DNA from: Lutibacter sp.
Lineage (GTDB): Bacteria > Bacteroidota > Bacteroidia > Flavobacteriales > Flavobacteriaceae
Direction: 5' to 3'
DNA length: 8,324 nt
Assembly (NCBI GenBank): GCA_004195315.1
Contig: SDWL01000081.1
Location: 1 to 8,324, forward strand
Shown: positions 1-6,961 of the stretch, piece by piece
Position numbering within the stretch: the stretch's first letter is position 1
Layout: the number at the start of each line of letters is the position of its first letter
Notes under the pieces: model-generated
The model's input: the letters and a program-made list of their open reading frames with translations, nothing else
What the model was told of the DNA's origin: nothing
Databases searched by the model: none
Program-made: the position numbers and the translations under genes

Positions 1-1518
1 AGGTATTATTTTTGAGTTTTCAATGCCTGAAATTATATTTTGAGCTGATTTTTCAGCCATACGTTCCAAAGGTTTAATCTGTTCTTCTTTTAATTCATAT
101 AAATCAGCATAATTATGGATTAATCCTTCTTTAAATAATAATTCTACAGTCTCAGCTCCCAAACCATCAATATTCATAGCTTTTCTACTAATAAAATGTT
201 GGATTCTGCTTGTAATTTGAGTTGGACAACCATACTCATTCGGACAATAATGTTTTGCATCTCCAATTGTTCTAACTAATTCGGTATTACAATTTGGACA
301 ATATGTAATATAAACTGTTGGTTTTGAATCTACAGATCTTTGATTCAAATCTACTCCTACAATTTTAGGAATAATTTCTCCTCCTTTTTCAACATAAACA
401 GTATCTCCAACTCTAACATCTAACTTTTCAATTTGATCGGCATTATGTAATGAAGCTCTTTTAACAATAGTTCCTGCTAATTGTACAGGTTCTAAATTTG
501 CTACAGGTGTAATTGCTCCTGTTCTACCAACTTGGTACGTAATTTCATTTAAAATAGTGCTTTCCTGCTCAGTTTTAAATTTATATGCAATAGCCCAACG
601 AGGTGATTTTGCGGTATATCCAAGCTCATCTTGTTGTGAATACGAGTTAACTTTAATTACAATTCCATCTGTCTCATATGGAAGCTGATAACGTTGTACA
701 TCCCATTTTTCAATAAAATTAAAAACTTCATCCAAGGTTGAGCAAATTTCAAAAGCATTAGGCACTTTAAAACCTAATTTTCGAGCATTTTCTAAAGTCT
801 CAAAATGAGTAGTCTTTGGGTTTTTATTAGCAACTATATGATATAATAAGCAATCTAATGGTCTTTTTGCAACTTCAGAACTATCTTGTAATTTTAGACT
901 TCCACTTGCAGTATTTCTTGGGTTTCTGTATGGTTCTTCACCAGCTTCAATTTTTTCCTCATTCATTTTATTGAAACCATCTAATGGTAAAATAATTTCA
1001 CCTCTAATTTCAAAGCTATCAACAAAATGTTCTTTTAAAACAAGTGGAATAGATTTTATAGTTTTAATATTTGCAGTAACATCATCACCTTCAAAACCGT
1101 CACCTCTTGTAACCGCACTAACTAAAATTCCATTTTCATATGTTAAATTAATAGAAGCTCCATCATATTTTAATTCGCAAGTATAACTAACTTCTTCAGT
1201 TTCTAAAATTTTCTTAATGCGTTTTTCCCAATCTAATAAATCATCTTTTGAATAGGAGTTATCTAAAGAATACATTCTGTTTTTATGAACTACAGTTTTA
1301 AAATTTTTAGTAATTTCTCCTCCTATTCTTTGTGTTGGAGAATTAGCATCAAAAAAAAGTGGATTTTCTGTTTCTAATTTTTCTAATTCTTTCAATTTTA
1401 AATCAAACTCATAATCTGAAATTGTCGCATTGTCTAACACATAATAATTATAATTATGCAAATGTAATTCCTCTCTTAATTGTATTATTTTCTGCTCAAT
1501 ATTTAACTCCATATCCAT
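1..1518 (-). CDS. ligA: NAD+-dependent DNA ligase LigA, C-terminus cut off by window edge
   Basis: LigA seals nicks in duplex DNA with NAD+ as AMP donor, in replication and repair in the cytoplasm. Translating the minus strand gives 506 uninterrupted residues up to the window edge. The adenylation motif KYDGAS places the AMP-accepting lysine at K117, close to E. coli K115. TRGDGFEGDD lies near 137-146, EIRGE at 170-174, DGIVIK with K289, and AYKF with K313. A four-cysteine zinc site follows (C407, C410, C425, C431, spaced C-x2-C and C-x5-C), then the first helix-hairpin-helix sequence, NIDGLG at 449-454. Family members are about 660-700 residues, so the rest of the HhH domain and the BRCT domain lie outside the window. 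Two in-frame ATGs, at 1518 and 1512, could be the start; the outer one is used here and the choice affects only two residues. No frameshift is seen. A weak -7-like TATTTTAG lies just upstream of the start. Confidence 0.97.
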   Translation of the reverse strand, partial: MDMELNIEQKIIQLREELHLHNYNYYVLDNATISDYEFDLKLKELEKLETENPLFFDANSPTQRIGGEITKNFKTVVHKNRMYSLDNSYSKDDLLDWEKRIKKILETEEVSYTCELKYDGASINLTYENGILVSAVTRGDGFEGDDVTANIKTIKSIPLVLKEHFVDSFEIRGEIILPLDGFNKMNEEKIEAGEEPYRNPRNTASGSLKLQDSSEVAKRPLDCLLYHIVANKNPKTTHFETLENARKLGFKVPNAFEICSTLDEVFNFIEKWDVQRYQLPYETDGIVIKVNSYSQQDELGYTAKSPRWAIAYKFKTEQESTILNEITYQVGRTGAITPVANLEPVQLAGTIVKRASLHNADQIEKLDVRVGDTVYVEKGGEIIPKIVGVDLNQRSVDSKPTVYITYCPNCNTELVRTIGDAKHYCPNEYGCPTQITSRIQHFISRKAMNIDGLGAETVELLFKEGLIHNYADLYELKEEQIKPLERMAEKSAQNIISGIENSKIIP

Positions 1519-1733
1519 TTAATTTCTTTGCTAAAATAATCATATTTTTTGAATTATTACACATACCCAAAATCAGTCAAAACATCAATTAAATCAAGTA
1601 GACTGTAACAATTATCACATTGATTACTGATATTTATCATTAAAATCCATATGTCACTTAAGTAGCTTTACATCGTAATTAAAAGCTTTTTTAAATAGTT
1701 TTAAAAATTAACAATTTAACTTAACAACTGAAT
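1519..1733. promoter_or_regulatory. Divergent intergenic region between ligA and the sulfur operon
   Basis: These 215 bp separate two divergently transcribed units and must hold promoters for both. The plus strand contains no TTTG, so there is no full TAnnTTTG -7 element for the sulfur operon. The nearest matches are TAGCTTTA (1663-1670) and TAGTTTTA (1696-1703), and neither has a TTG at the usual -33 distance. This fits a promoter that needs an activator, but that is an inference. Small palindromes crowd the region: a CRP-like 16-mer at 1604-1619, TGATATTTATCA at 1628-1639, ACTTAAGT at 1656-1663 and AAAAGCTTTT at 1681-1690. No coding region or RNA gene is supported here. Confidence 0.5.
1604..1619. 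promoter_or_regulatory. CRP/FNR-family-like operator, putative
   Basis: The sequence TGTAACAATTATCACA matches nine of the ten fixed positions of the classic CRP half-sites TGTGA-N6-TCACA. It also pairs with its own reverse complement at 12 of 16 positions. Its centre is about 64 bp upstream of the start site expected from the TAGCTTTA element at 1663-1670, a spacing that could suit activation of the sulfur operon. The regulator is not in the window, and short A/T-rich palindromes do arise by chance. Confidence 0.35.
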
Positions 1734-2984
1734 ATGAAAAACTTACTTATTTTAGGGGCTGGTACTGCAGGTACAATGATGGCTAATCATTTAAGGTCAA
1801 AACTCCACCTTAACAAATGGAATATAACCATAGTTGACCAATTTAAAACTCATTATTACCAACCAGGCTTTTTATTTTTACCTTTTGACACCTACACTGA
1901 AAATCAAGTAAAAAAAGTGGGTAAGAAATTTATTCCTAAGGGAGTGAACTATATTCAGAAAAAAATAGAAAAAATACTTTCAGAAGAAAATAAAGTTGAG
2001 TTAGAAGATGAAACCTTAGACTATGATTTATTAATAATTGCAACTGGTTCAAAAATTGCACCCGAAGAAACTGAAGGCTTAATTGGCCCTCTTTGGAAAA
2101 AGGATATTTTTGATTTTTACACATACGAAGGATCTTTAGCTTTACGGAATAAACTAAGAGATTGGGAAGGTGGTAAATTACTTGTGCATATTACCGAAAT
2201 GCCAATTAAATGCCCTGTAGCTCCTTTAGAATTTGCGTTTTTAGCAGATTCTTACTTCAGAGATAAAGGAATGAGAGATAAAGTTGACATTACATACGTT
2301 ACGCCATTAACTGGTGCTTTCACAAAACCAACTTGCTCAACAGCTTTAGCCTACCTTTTAAAAGAAAAAGACATACATATGGAGTCTGATTTTGCCATTG
2401 AACATGTTGATAATGACAAAAAAGAAATTGTAGATTTTGAAGATAGAAGAATTCCCTTTGATTTATTAGTAACCATCCCAACAAATATGGGTGATGAAGT
2501 TATTGAAAAATCTGGTTTAGGAGATGATTTAAATTTTGTACCTACAGATCACAATACGTTACAATCTAAAGCACAAGAAAATATTTTTGTAATTGGTGAC
2601 GCAACAAATGTACCAGCTTCAAAAGCAGGTTCAGTGGCACATTTCCAAGCTGAAACATTAACCGATAATATTCTTTTATACATAGATGGATATCCATTAA
2701 AAAAAGAATTTGACGGTCACGCAAACTGCTTTATAGAAACAGGTAACAACAAAGCTTTATTAATTGATTTTAATTACGTTACTGAACCTGTTCACGGAAA
2801 TTTCCCTTTTGCAAAAATAGGACCTCTTAAACTTTTGAAAGAAAGCCTTTTTAATCATTGGGGAAAATTAGCATTTAGATGGATTTATTGGAATATGTTA
2901 TTAAAAGGAATTGCTATTCCTTTTGTTTCAAGAAATATGAGTTTTAAAGGAAAAGTTTTTGATATTAAACCAGAAAAAAAATAA
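1734..2984 (+). CDS. sqr: Sulfide:quinone oxidoreductase-like FAD-dependent oxidoreductase
   Basis: By family, this flavoprotein oxidises sulfide at an active-site disulfide and passes electrons through FAD to the quinone pool at the membrane surface. The 416 residues begin with a dinucleotide-binding motif GAGTAG (8-13). An IIATGS segment (101-106) and a second FAD motif, IGDATNVPASKAG (287-299), follow. Two cysteines sit in SQR-type contexts: C160 in PIKCPVAPLE and C332 in HANCFIETG. They correspond to the redox pair of human-type (type II) SQR, and the C-terminal WNMLLKG (386-392) also resembles that group and is probably part of a membrane-associating amphipathic end. A third cysteine near position 128, as in Acidithiobacillus SQR, is absent; C201 is an extra one. 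It is first of three same-strand genes, 26 bp before the DsrC-like gene, which supports a sulfur role. Another disulfide-oxidoreductase-type substrate cannot be excluded. Confidence 0.85.
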   Translation: MKNLLILGAGTAGTMMANHLRSKLHLNKWNITIVDQFKTHYYQPGFLFLPFDTYTENQVKKVGKKFIPKGVNYIQKKIEKILSEENKVELEDETLDYDLLIIATGSKIAPEETEGLIGPLWKKDIFDFYTYEGSLALRNKLRDWEGGKLLVHITEMPIKCPVAPLEFAFLADSYFRDKGMRDKVDITYVTPLTGAFTKPTCSTALAYLLKEKDIHMESDFAIEHVDNDKKEIVDFEDRRIPFDLLVTIPTNMGDEVIEKSGLGDDLNFVPTDHNTLQSKAQENIFVIGDATNVPASKAGSVAHFQAETLTDNILLYIDGYPLKKEFDGHANCFIETGNNKALLIDFNYVTEPVHGNFPFAKIGPLKLLKESLFNHWGKLAFRWIYWNMLLKGIAIPFVSRNMSFKGKVFDIKPEKK

Positions 2985-3010
2985 TTATAAATAATAAAAA
3001 CCTAAATATT

Positions 3011-3322
3011 ATGGCACTAAAAACAATTGCAGGAGTTGAACTAAAAGTATCTGAAGATGGATATTTAGACGATATGTCTCAATGGAACGAAGAAATTGCA
3101 AAAGAAATTGCAAAAGAAATAGGAATTGAATTAACCCCTAAACATTTTGAGGTTCTCAATCATTTACGTGAAAAAACAGCCGCTAAAGAAGGTTTAACTA
3201 TTAGAAGCGTTGGTAAATCAGGTATTATTGATGTTAAAGGATTATACGTATTATTCCCTAAAGGGCCTTTAAAATTCTCATCTAAAATAGCCGGAATACC
3301 TAAACCTACAAGTTGTATTTAA
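3011..3322 (+). CDS. DsrC/TusE-family sulfur-carrier protein with one C-terminal cysteine
   Basis: Small cytoplasmic sulfur-carrier protein of 103 residues, the usual size for DsrC/TusE. Family members bind sulfane sulfur as a persulfide on the penultimate cysteine of a flexible C-terminal arm and hand it to a partner. The arm here is GIPKPTSCI, with the cysteine at C102, the only Cys in the protein. Other family features are W25 followed by a helix, ELTPKHFEVLNHLRE (40-54), and LYVLFPKGP (78-86). In dissimilatory DsrC a second cysteine lies 11 residues before the last one; here that position is S91. It therefore cannot form the DsrC intramolecular disulfide and is closer to TusE in this respect. 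The location between sqr and a DsrE2-like gene suggests a persulfide relay rather than tRNA thiolation, as no tusBCD genes are nearby. The specific partner is unknown. Confidence 0.88.
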   Translation: MALKTIAGVELKVSEDGYLDDMSQWNEEIAKEIAKEIGIELTPKHFEVLNHLREKTAAKEGLTIRSVGKSGIIDVKGLYVLFPKGPLKFSSKIAGIPKPTSCI

Positions 3323-3339
3323 TTTTTAAAATATAAAAA

Positions 3340-3843
3340 ATGGAAATAAAAGAAAAAAAACCATTAGAAAAAGTTTGCTTAATTTGTGCTAAAGGAAGTT
3401 TAGAAGATGTTTATGCATCACTTGTTATGGCTAATGGCGCTGTAATGGAAGGAATTGAAACCAATGTGTTTTTTACTTTCTTTGGACTAGATGGAATTAC
3501 TAAAAAAGAAATGAATGGCTTACATACTGCAACTACTGGAAACCCAGCAATGCGTATGCCAGGTGGACTTCCATTCCCTACAATGTTGGGTGGATTACCA
3601 GGAGTAGAATCGGCTGTGTCTAGTATGATGAGAAAACAAATGGAAGCATTAGACATGCCTCCTGTAGATGAATTTTTAGAAATGATTACTGCCGGTGGTG
3701 GTAAAATTTACGCTTGTAAATTAGCCGTTGATATGTTTAAACTGAAAAAAGAAGATTTATCAGATGAAGTATCAGCTATTATAACAATTGGTGAGTTTTA
3801 CGAAATGTGTGATGGAGACAGAACACAAATAATATTTACTTAA
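3340..3843 (+). CDS. DsrE/DsrF/DrsH-like (DsrE2-type) sulfur-transfer protein
   Basis: This 167-residue protein belongs to the DsrE/DsrF/DrsH-like superfamily, most like DsrE2. DsrE2 proteins carry sulfane sulfur in sulfur oxidisers and usually lie beside TusA or rhodanese genes. The N-terminus has a beta strand, KVCLICAKGSLEDVYASLVM (11-30), then hydrophobic NVFFTFFGLDG (42-52). A Met- and Gly-rich middle follows (about 68-117, with MPGGLPFP and MLGGLPG). The C-terminal KIYACKLAVDMF (122-133) holds C126, the best candidate sulfur-binding cysteine because it aligns with the family's conserved Cys. C13, C16 and C157 are also present. The gene starts 17 bp after the DsrC-like stop and is last in the operon, followed by a strong terminator. 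Its role as donor or acceptor for the DsrC-like protein is inferred from position and family. Confidence 0.82.
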   Translation: MEIKEKKPLEKVCLICAKGSLEDVYASLVMANGAVMEGIETNVFFTFFGLDGITKKEMNGLHTATTGNPAMRMPGGLPFPTMLGGLPGVESAVSSMMRKQMEALDMPPVDEFLEMITAGGGKIYACKLAVDMFKLKKEDLSDEVSAIITIGEFYEMCDGDRTQIIFT

Positions 3844-3863
3844 ACCTTCATCAATAACTCTTA

Positions 3864-3899
3864 AAAAAATCCGGATAAACTAATTTATCCGGATTTTTT
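3864..3899. terminator. Bidirectional intrinsic terminator between convergent genes
   Basis: A perfect 16-bp inverted repeat (3864-3879 and 3884-3899) is separated by the loop CTAA. The core is ATCCGGATAAA, flanked by an A-run on the left and a T-run on the right, so either strand yields a hairpin followed by a U-tract. It begins 20 bp after the DsrE2-like stop and ends 4 bp before the GAPDH stop codon on the opposite strand, so it can end both transcripts. Confidence 0.93.
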
Positions 3900-3903
3900 C
3901 ATT

Positions 3904-5349
3904 TTAATAGTATACAAATTTTCTTAATTGAGAAATATACCTTGCCAATCTAATAACTTGATGCGTATATCCATATTCATTATCATACCAAACATATAAA
4001 ACAACATTCTTACCATCATTGTTTGAAATAGTTGCATTGCTATCAAAAATTGCAGGTGATGCAGTTCCTACAATATCTGAAGAAACCAATTCATTACTTA
4101 ATGAATATCTAATTTGCTCAACCAAATCTCCTTCTAAACAATATTTTTTCATAGTAGTATTAATAGTTTCTTTACTTGCTGCATTTTCTAATCGAAGATT
4201 TAAAATTGCCAATGAACCATTTGGAACAGGAACACGAATAGCATTTGAAGTTAATTTACCTTCAAACGAAGGCAATGCTTTAGAAACTGCACTCCCAGCT
4301 CCAGTTTCAGTAATTACCATGTTTAATGCAGCCGCTCTACCTCTTCTATATTTTTTATGCATATTATCAACTAAATTTTGATCGTTGGTATATGCGTGGA
4401 TAGTTTCTAAATGCCCATTAATAACTCCAAAATTATCTTCAATTACCTTTAAAACAGGAGTTATAGCATTTGTTGTACAAGAAGCTGCAGAGAATATATC
4501 TACTTTACTTGGATCATAATTAGAATGATTTACACCAAAAACAATATTAGGGACTCCTTTTCCAGGCGCTGTTAATAATATTTTTGCAATTCCTTTTGCC
4601 TTTAAATGCCTTCCTAAAGCTTCTTTATCTCTAAAAGCACCAGTATTATCAATAACCAATGCATCAGATATTCCATAAGAAGTATAATCAATTTCTTCAG
4701 GAGTATTTGCTGAGATAATATGAACTGTTGTCCCATTAATAATTAAAGCCTTATTATCAATATCAACTCTCACAGTGCCGTGAAAATCACCATGAACTGA
4801 ATCATTTCTTAATAGTGAAGCTCTTTTCTCTAACACAGATTCCGATATTTCACCTCGAGTAACAATTGCTCTTAAACGCATTAAATTTCCTTTCCCGGTT
4901 CGAGCCATTAATTCACGTGCCAATAAACGTCCAATTCTTCCAAAACCATAAAGTACAATGTCTTTAGGTTCTATTTCATTGAAATTTTTAGCATCTTTTA
5001 ATTTGAATTCAACAAATTCTTTTACAGAAAGTTGATTGTCATCTAAATGATATTCATACACTAATTTACCTATATCAATTTTTGAAGGTGGCAATTTTAG
5101 CTTTTTTATTTCCTTAGCAATTTCTACAGCGTCAAAAATTGAAATTGGTTTTTCAACAAAATCACTAGCATATTCAATCAAGTTTAATATTTCACTAACA
5201 TTTCGATCTAGTAATTGATTTCTAAACAAAATTAATTCAACAGTATTATCATACCATAAATCACTAATAATTCTAATAAATTCTACTGTTGCTCTTCTTC
5301 TGCCTGCTTGAAAAGTGAGTTCTTTTTCATAAAGTTCGTTAAATGACAT
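3904..5349 (-). CDS. Long-form glyceraldehyde-3-phosphate dehydrogenase
   Basis: The enzyme interconverts glyceraldehyde 3-phosphate and 1,3-bisphosphoglycerate in glycolysis or gluconeogenesis, with NAD(P)+. At 481 residues it exceeds classic GAPDH (about 335) because of an N-terminal extension of about 128 residues, rich in predicted helix and charged residues. The dehydrogenase part starts with the Rossmann motif YGFGRIGR (134-141). The catalytic centre is ASCTTN with C291, and the partner histidine is H318 in ETIHAY. RRGRAA (335-340), TETGAGSAV (347-355) and the C-terminal WYDNEYGYTHQV (454-465) are also present. After the second beta strand the sequence reads AIVTRG (161-166), without the Asp that favours NAD in standard GAPDH, which suggests possible NADP use. 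Long GAPDHs occur in other Bacteroidota and in Pseudomonas, so the extension is a family trait. The gene has its own promoter and a shared terminator. Confidence 0.93.
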   Translation of the reverse strand: MSFNELYEKELTFQAGRRRATVEFIRIISDLWYDNTVELILFRNQLLDRNVSEILNLIEYASDFVEKPISIFDAVEIAKEIKKLKLPPSKIDIGKLVYEYHLDDNQLSVKEFVEFKLKDAKNFNEIEPKDIVLYGFGRIGRLLARELMARTGKGNLMRLRAIVTRGEISESVLEKRASLLRNDSVHGDFHGTVRVDIDNKALIINGTTVHIISANTPEEIDYTSYGISDALVIDNTGAFRDKEALGRHLKAKGIAKILLTAPGKGVPNIVFGVNHSNYDPSKVDIFSAASCTTNAITPVLKVIEDNFGVINGHLETIHAYTNDQNLVDNMHKKYRRGRAAALNMVITETGAGSAVSKALPSFEGKLTSNAIRVPVPNGSLAILNLRLENAASKETINTTMKKYCLEGDLVEQIRYSLSNELVSSDIVGTASPAIFDSNATISNNDGKNVVLYVWYDNEYGYTHQVIRLARYISQLRKFVYY

Positions 5350-5376
5350 TTTGAGTTGAGTTATTTAAAATTTCGG

Positions 5377-5406
5377 TAAAAGTACCCATTTCAAACGTTT
5401 TCGCAA
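5377..5406 (-). promoter_or_regulatory. Bacteroidota-type promoter of the GAPDH gene
   Basis: Read on the minus strand, TTG (5406-5404) is followed by 19 bp and TACTTTTA (5384-5377). This fits the flavobacterial consensus TTG-N17-23-TAnnTTTG with one mismatch. Transcription would begin near 5371, leaving a leader of about 20 nt before the ATG at 5349. It lies just downstream of the htrA terminator, so GAPDH is probably an independent unit. Confidence 0.6.
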
Positions 5407-5420
5407 AGGATTTTGTTTAT

Positions 5421-5452
5421 AAAAAAACCCATTCAATTTTTGAAAGGATTTT
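5421..5452 (-). terminator. Intrinsic terminator of the HtrA-type protease gene
   Basis: On the minus strand CCTTTCAA, loop AAA and TTGAATGG form a hairpin with one mismatch. It is extended by a T-G wobble and A-T pairs and ends in a run of seven T. It begins 17 bp after the protease stop codon and sits between that gene and the GAPDH promoter. Confidence 0.7.
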
Positions 5453-5469
5453 AAAAACAATTAGAATTA

Positions 5470-6876
5470 TTATCTAAAAATATAACGTTCTGACTCTCCT
5501 TTTAAATTTAACATTTCAATACGCAATACTTTTCCACTTGCTTTATTTGCAATCATATCACTAACTTCATCTACGGTATTCACTTTTTTATTGTTTATTG
5601 CAGTAATTACATACCCTATCTTTACGCCATAATACATTAATTCTTTATTTGAAATTGCTGTAATTTTCACACCATTAGGCACATTTAATTTCTTTAACTC
5701 TTTCTTATCTAAATTCATTAAATTCAAACCTATTAATGAAACTGTTGTAACCTCATTTTTAGTTAGTTTAACATTTAATTTTTTTTCTTCTTCATTTCTA
5801 AGAAAAGTAACCTGAACATTATCATTTGGTCTTTTGGAACTAATAAATCCAGCTAAATCAGCGTAAGTTGCAATTTTTACATTATCTAATTTTATAATAA
5901 TATCATTCTTTTTTAAACCAGCCTTTTGCGCACCAGAACCTTCCGTAACTTCAGAAATATAAAAACCTTCAGTTTCCATAACAGCTAATTTTTCAGCAAC
6001 TTCACTATTCAATTCACCTCCTCTTATACCTAAAATTGCCTTTTGAACATTTCCAAACTCCATTAAATCTTCAACAACTTTTTTAGCAATGTTTGAAGGA
6101 ACCGCAAAAGAATATCCAATAAAAGATCCTGTTCTAGATGAAATTGCAGTATTAATACCCACTAACTCTCCTCTAATATTTACTAATGCTCCACCACTAT
6201 TCCCTGGATTTACAGCTGCATCTGTTTGAATAAAAGAATCTACACCTCTATTACCATCTAAATCTCTACCTTTTGCACTAATAATACCGGCTGTAACTGT
6301 TGAAGTTAAGTTATAAGGATTTCCAACTGCCAAAACCCACTCTCCTACTTTTATAGAATTAGAATCACCAAAAGTAACATATGTCAAATCTGATGCATCA
6401 ACTTTCAAAAGTGCAATATCATTTGTAGGATCAGTTCCAATAAGTTCTGCTTTGTAATTTTTTTTATTATTTAGTGTAACTTCAATTTCAGTTGCATTTT
6501 TAATTACATGGTTATTTGTAATAATATAGCCATCAGCAGAAATCACAACTCCACTACCTGTTCCAACTTGTGAGTATTGTTTAGCGCCACTACCTTGGCC
6601 ATAAAAAAATTCTGCATGTGGATTTCGTACAGTTTTAAATGATGTGTTTTTAACATGTACCACAGAATTTAGTGTTTTTTCGGCCGAAACAGTAAAATCC
6701 GTATTTTCTATTGAAGTTACCATACCGTTTGCATAATTTACAGGCGTACTATTCAATGTAGAATCAGTAAATTTCTCTACAACAACTTGTGGCTTTTCAA
6801 TAAATAATTTATAAGCTCCTAATGTAAAAGCTCCTCCAATGGCAGAAAACAATATAATGCTTGCTATTTTTTTCAT
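5470..6876 (-). CDS. HtrA/DegP-type serine endoprotease with two PDZ domains
   Basis: Periplasmic protease/chaperone of the S1C (Do/DegP/DegQ) family that removes or holds misfolded envelope proteins. The 468 residues start with a hydrophobic segment (about 4-22) with no lipobox Cys and no obvious signal-peptidase site, so it is either a signal peptide or a membrane anchor. The trypsin-like domain carries the catalytic triad: H123 in TNNHVI, D153 in DPTNDIALLKV and S227 in NPGNSGGALV. The first PDZ domain covers about 280-372, including GSGAQKAGLKKNDIIIKLD. The second, about 383-466, is more divergent (YYGVKIGYVITAINNKKVNT). The length is normal for a two-PDZ member. It is monocistronic, with its own terminator, and divergent from dapF. 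A phased TTAAC repeat array upstream suggests regulated expression, which would suit an envelope-stress gene. DegP versus DegQ cannot be decided from sequence alone. Confidence 0.95.
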   Translation of the reverse strand: MKKIASIILFSAIGGAFTLGAYKLFIEKPQVVVEKFTDSTLNSTPVNYANGMVTSIENTDFTVSAEKTLNSVVHVKNTSFKTVRNPHAEFFYGQGSGAKQYSQVGTGSGVVISADGYIITNNHVIKNATEIEVTLNNKKNYKAELIGTDPTNDIALLKVDASDLTYVTFGDSNSIKVGEWVLAVGNPYNLTSTVTAGIISAKGRDLDGNRGVDSFIQTDAAVNPGNSGGALVNIRGELVGINTAISSRTGSFIGYSFAVPSNIAKKVVEDLMEFGNVQKAILGIRGGELNSEVAEKLAVMETEGFYISEVTEGSGAQKAGLKKNDIIIKLDNVKIATYADLAGFISSKRPNDNVQVTFLRNEEEKKLNVKLTKNEVTTVSLIGLNLMNLDKKELKKLNVPNGVKITAISNKELMYYGVKIGYVITAINNKKVNTVDEVSDMIANKASGKVLRIEMLNLKGESERYIFR

Positions 6877-6902
6877 ATATTAAGTTTTTATAAATATTAA
6901 CT

Positions 6903-6910
6903 CAAAATTA
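6903..6910 (-). promoter_or_regulatory. Putative -7 element for the HtrA-type gene
   Basis: On the minus strand TAATTTTG matches TAnnTTTG exactly, 26 bp before the start codon, giving a leader of about 20 nt. No TTG is found at the expected -33 distance. The TTAAC repeats at 6938-6974 begin about 28 bp upstream, where an activator could replace a poor -33 element. Confidence 0.4.
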
Positions 6911-6928
6911 AAACAATATTGTATTCAT

Positions 6929-6961
6929 AAAAGTGCTTTAACTGTTTGTTAACGCACTTTT
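6929..6961. repeat. 14-bp imperfect inverted repeat between divergent genes
   Basis: The arms AAAAGTGCTTTAAC (6929-6942) and GTTAACGCACTTTT (6948-6961) match at 13 of 14 positions around the loop TGTTT. On paper it resembles an intrinsic terminator. However, both neighbouring genes are transcribed away from it, so a protein-binding dyad is more likely. It overlaps the first TTAAC repeats. Confidence 0.75.

Noticed and set aside
1..1518. LigA lacking its BRCT domain as a truncated gene or pseudogene
   Set aside because: The frame is open and intact right to base 1, so the loss is due to the window edge and not to a mutation.
971..1592. Two plus-strand open frames (971-1186 and 1359-1592)
   Set aside because: Both lie wholly or mostly antisense to ligA, whose minus-strand frame carries every expected ligase motif. 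The predicted products have no recognisable features.
3092..3121. Tandem 12-bp repeat encoding EIAK twice in the DsrC-like protein
   Set aside because: From memory of the family, the spacing between W25 and ELT is the same as in typical DsrC/TusE proteins. The repeat is therefore ordinary helix sequence and not an insertion.
4019..4381. A 120-residue plus-strand open frame
   Set aside because: It is antisense to the catalytic half of GAPDH and overlaps its conserved motifs, so it is a shadow frame.
6929..6961. Intrinsic terminator call for the hairpin
   Set aside because: Both flanking genes are transcribed away from it, so there is no incoming transcript to end. It is kept as an inverted repeat and possible operator.
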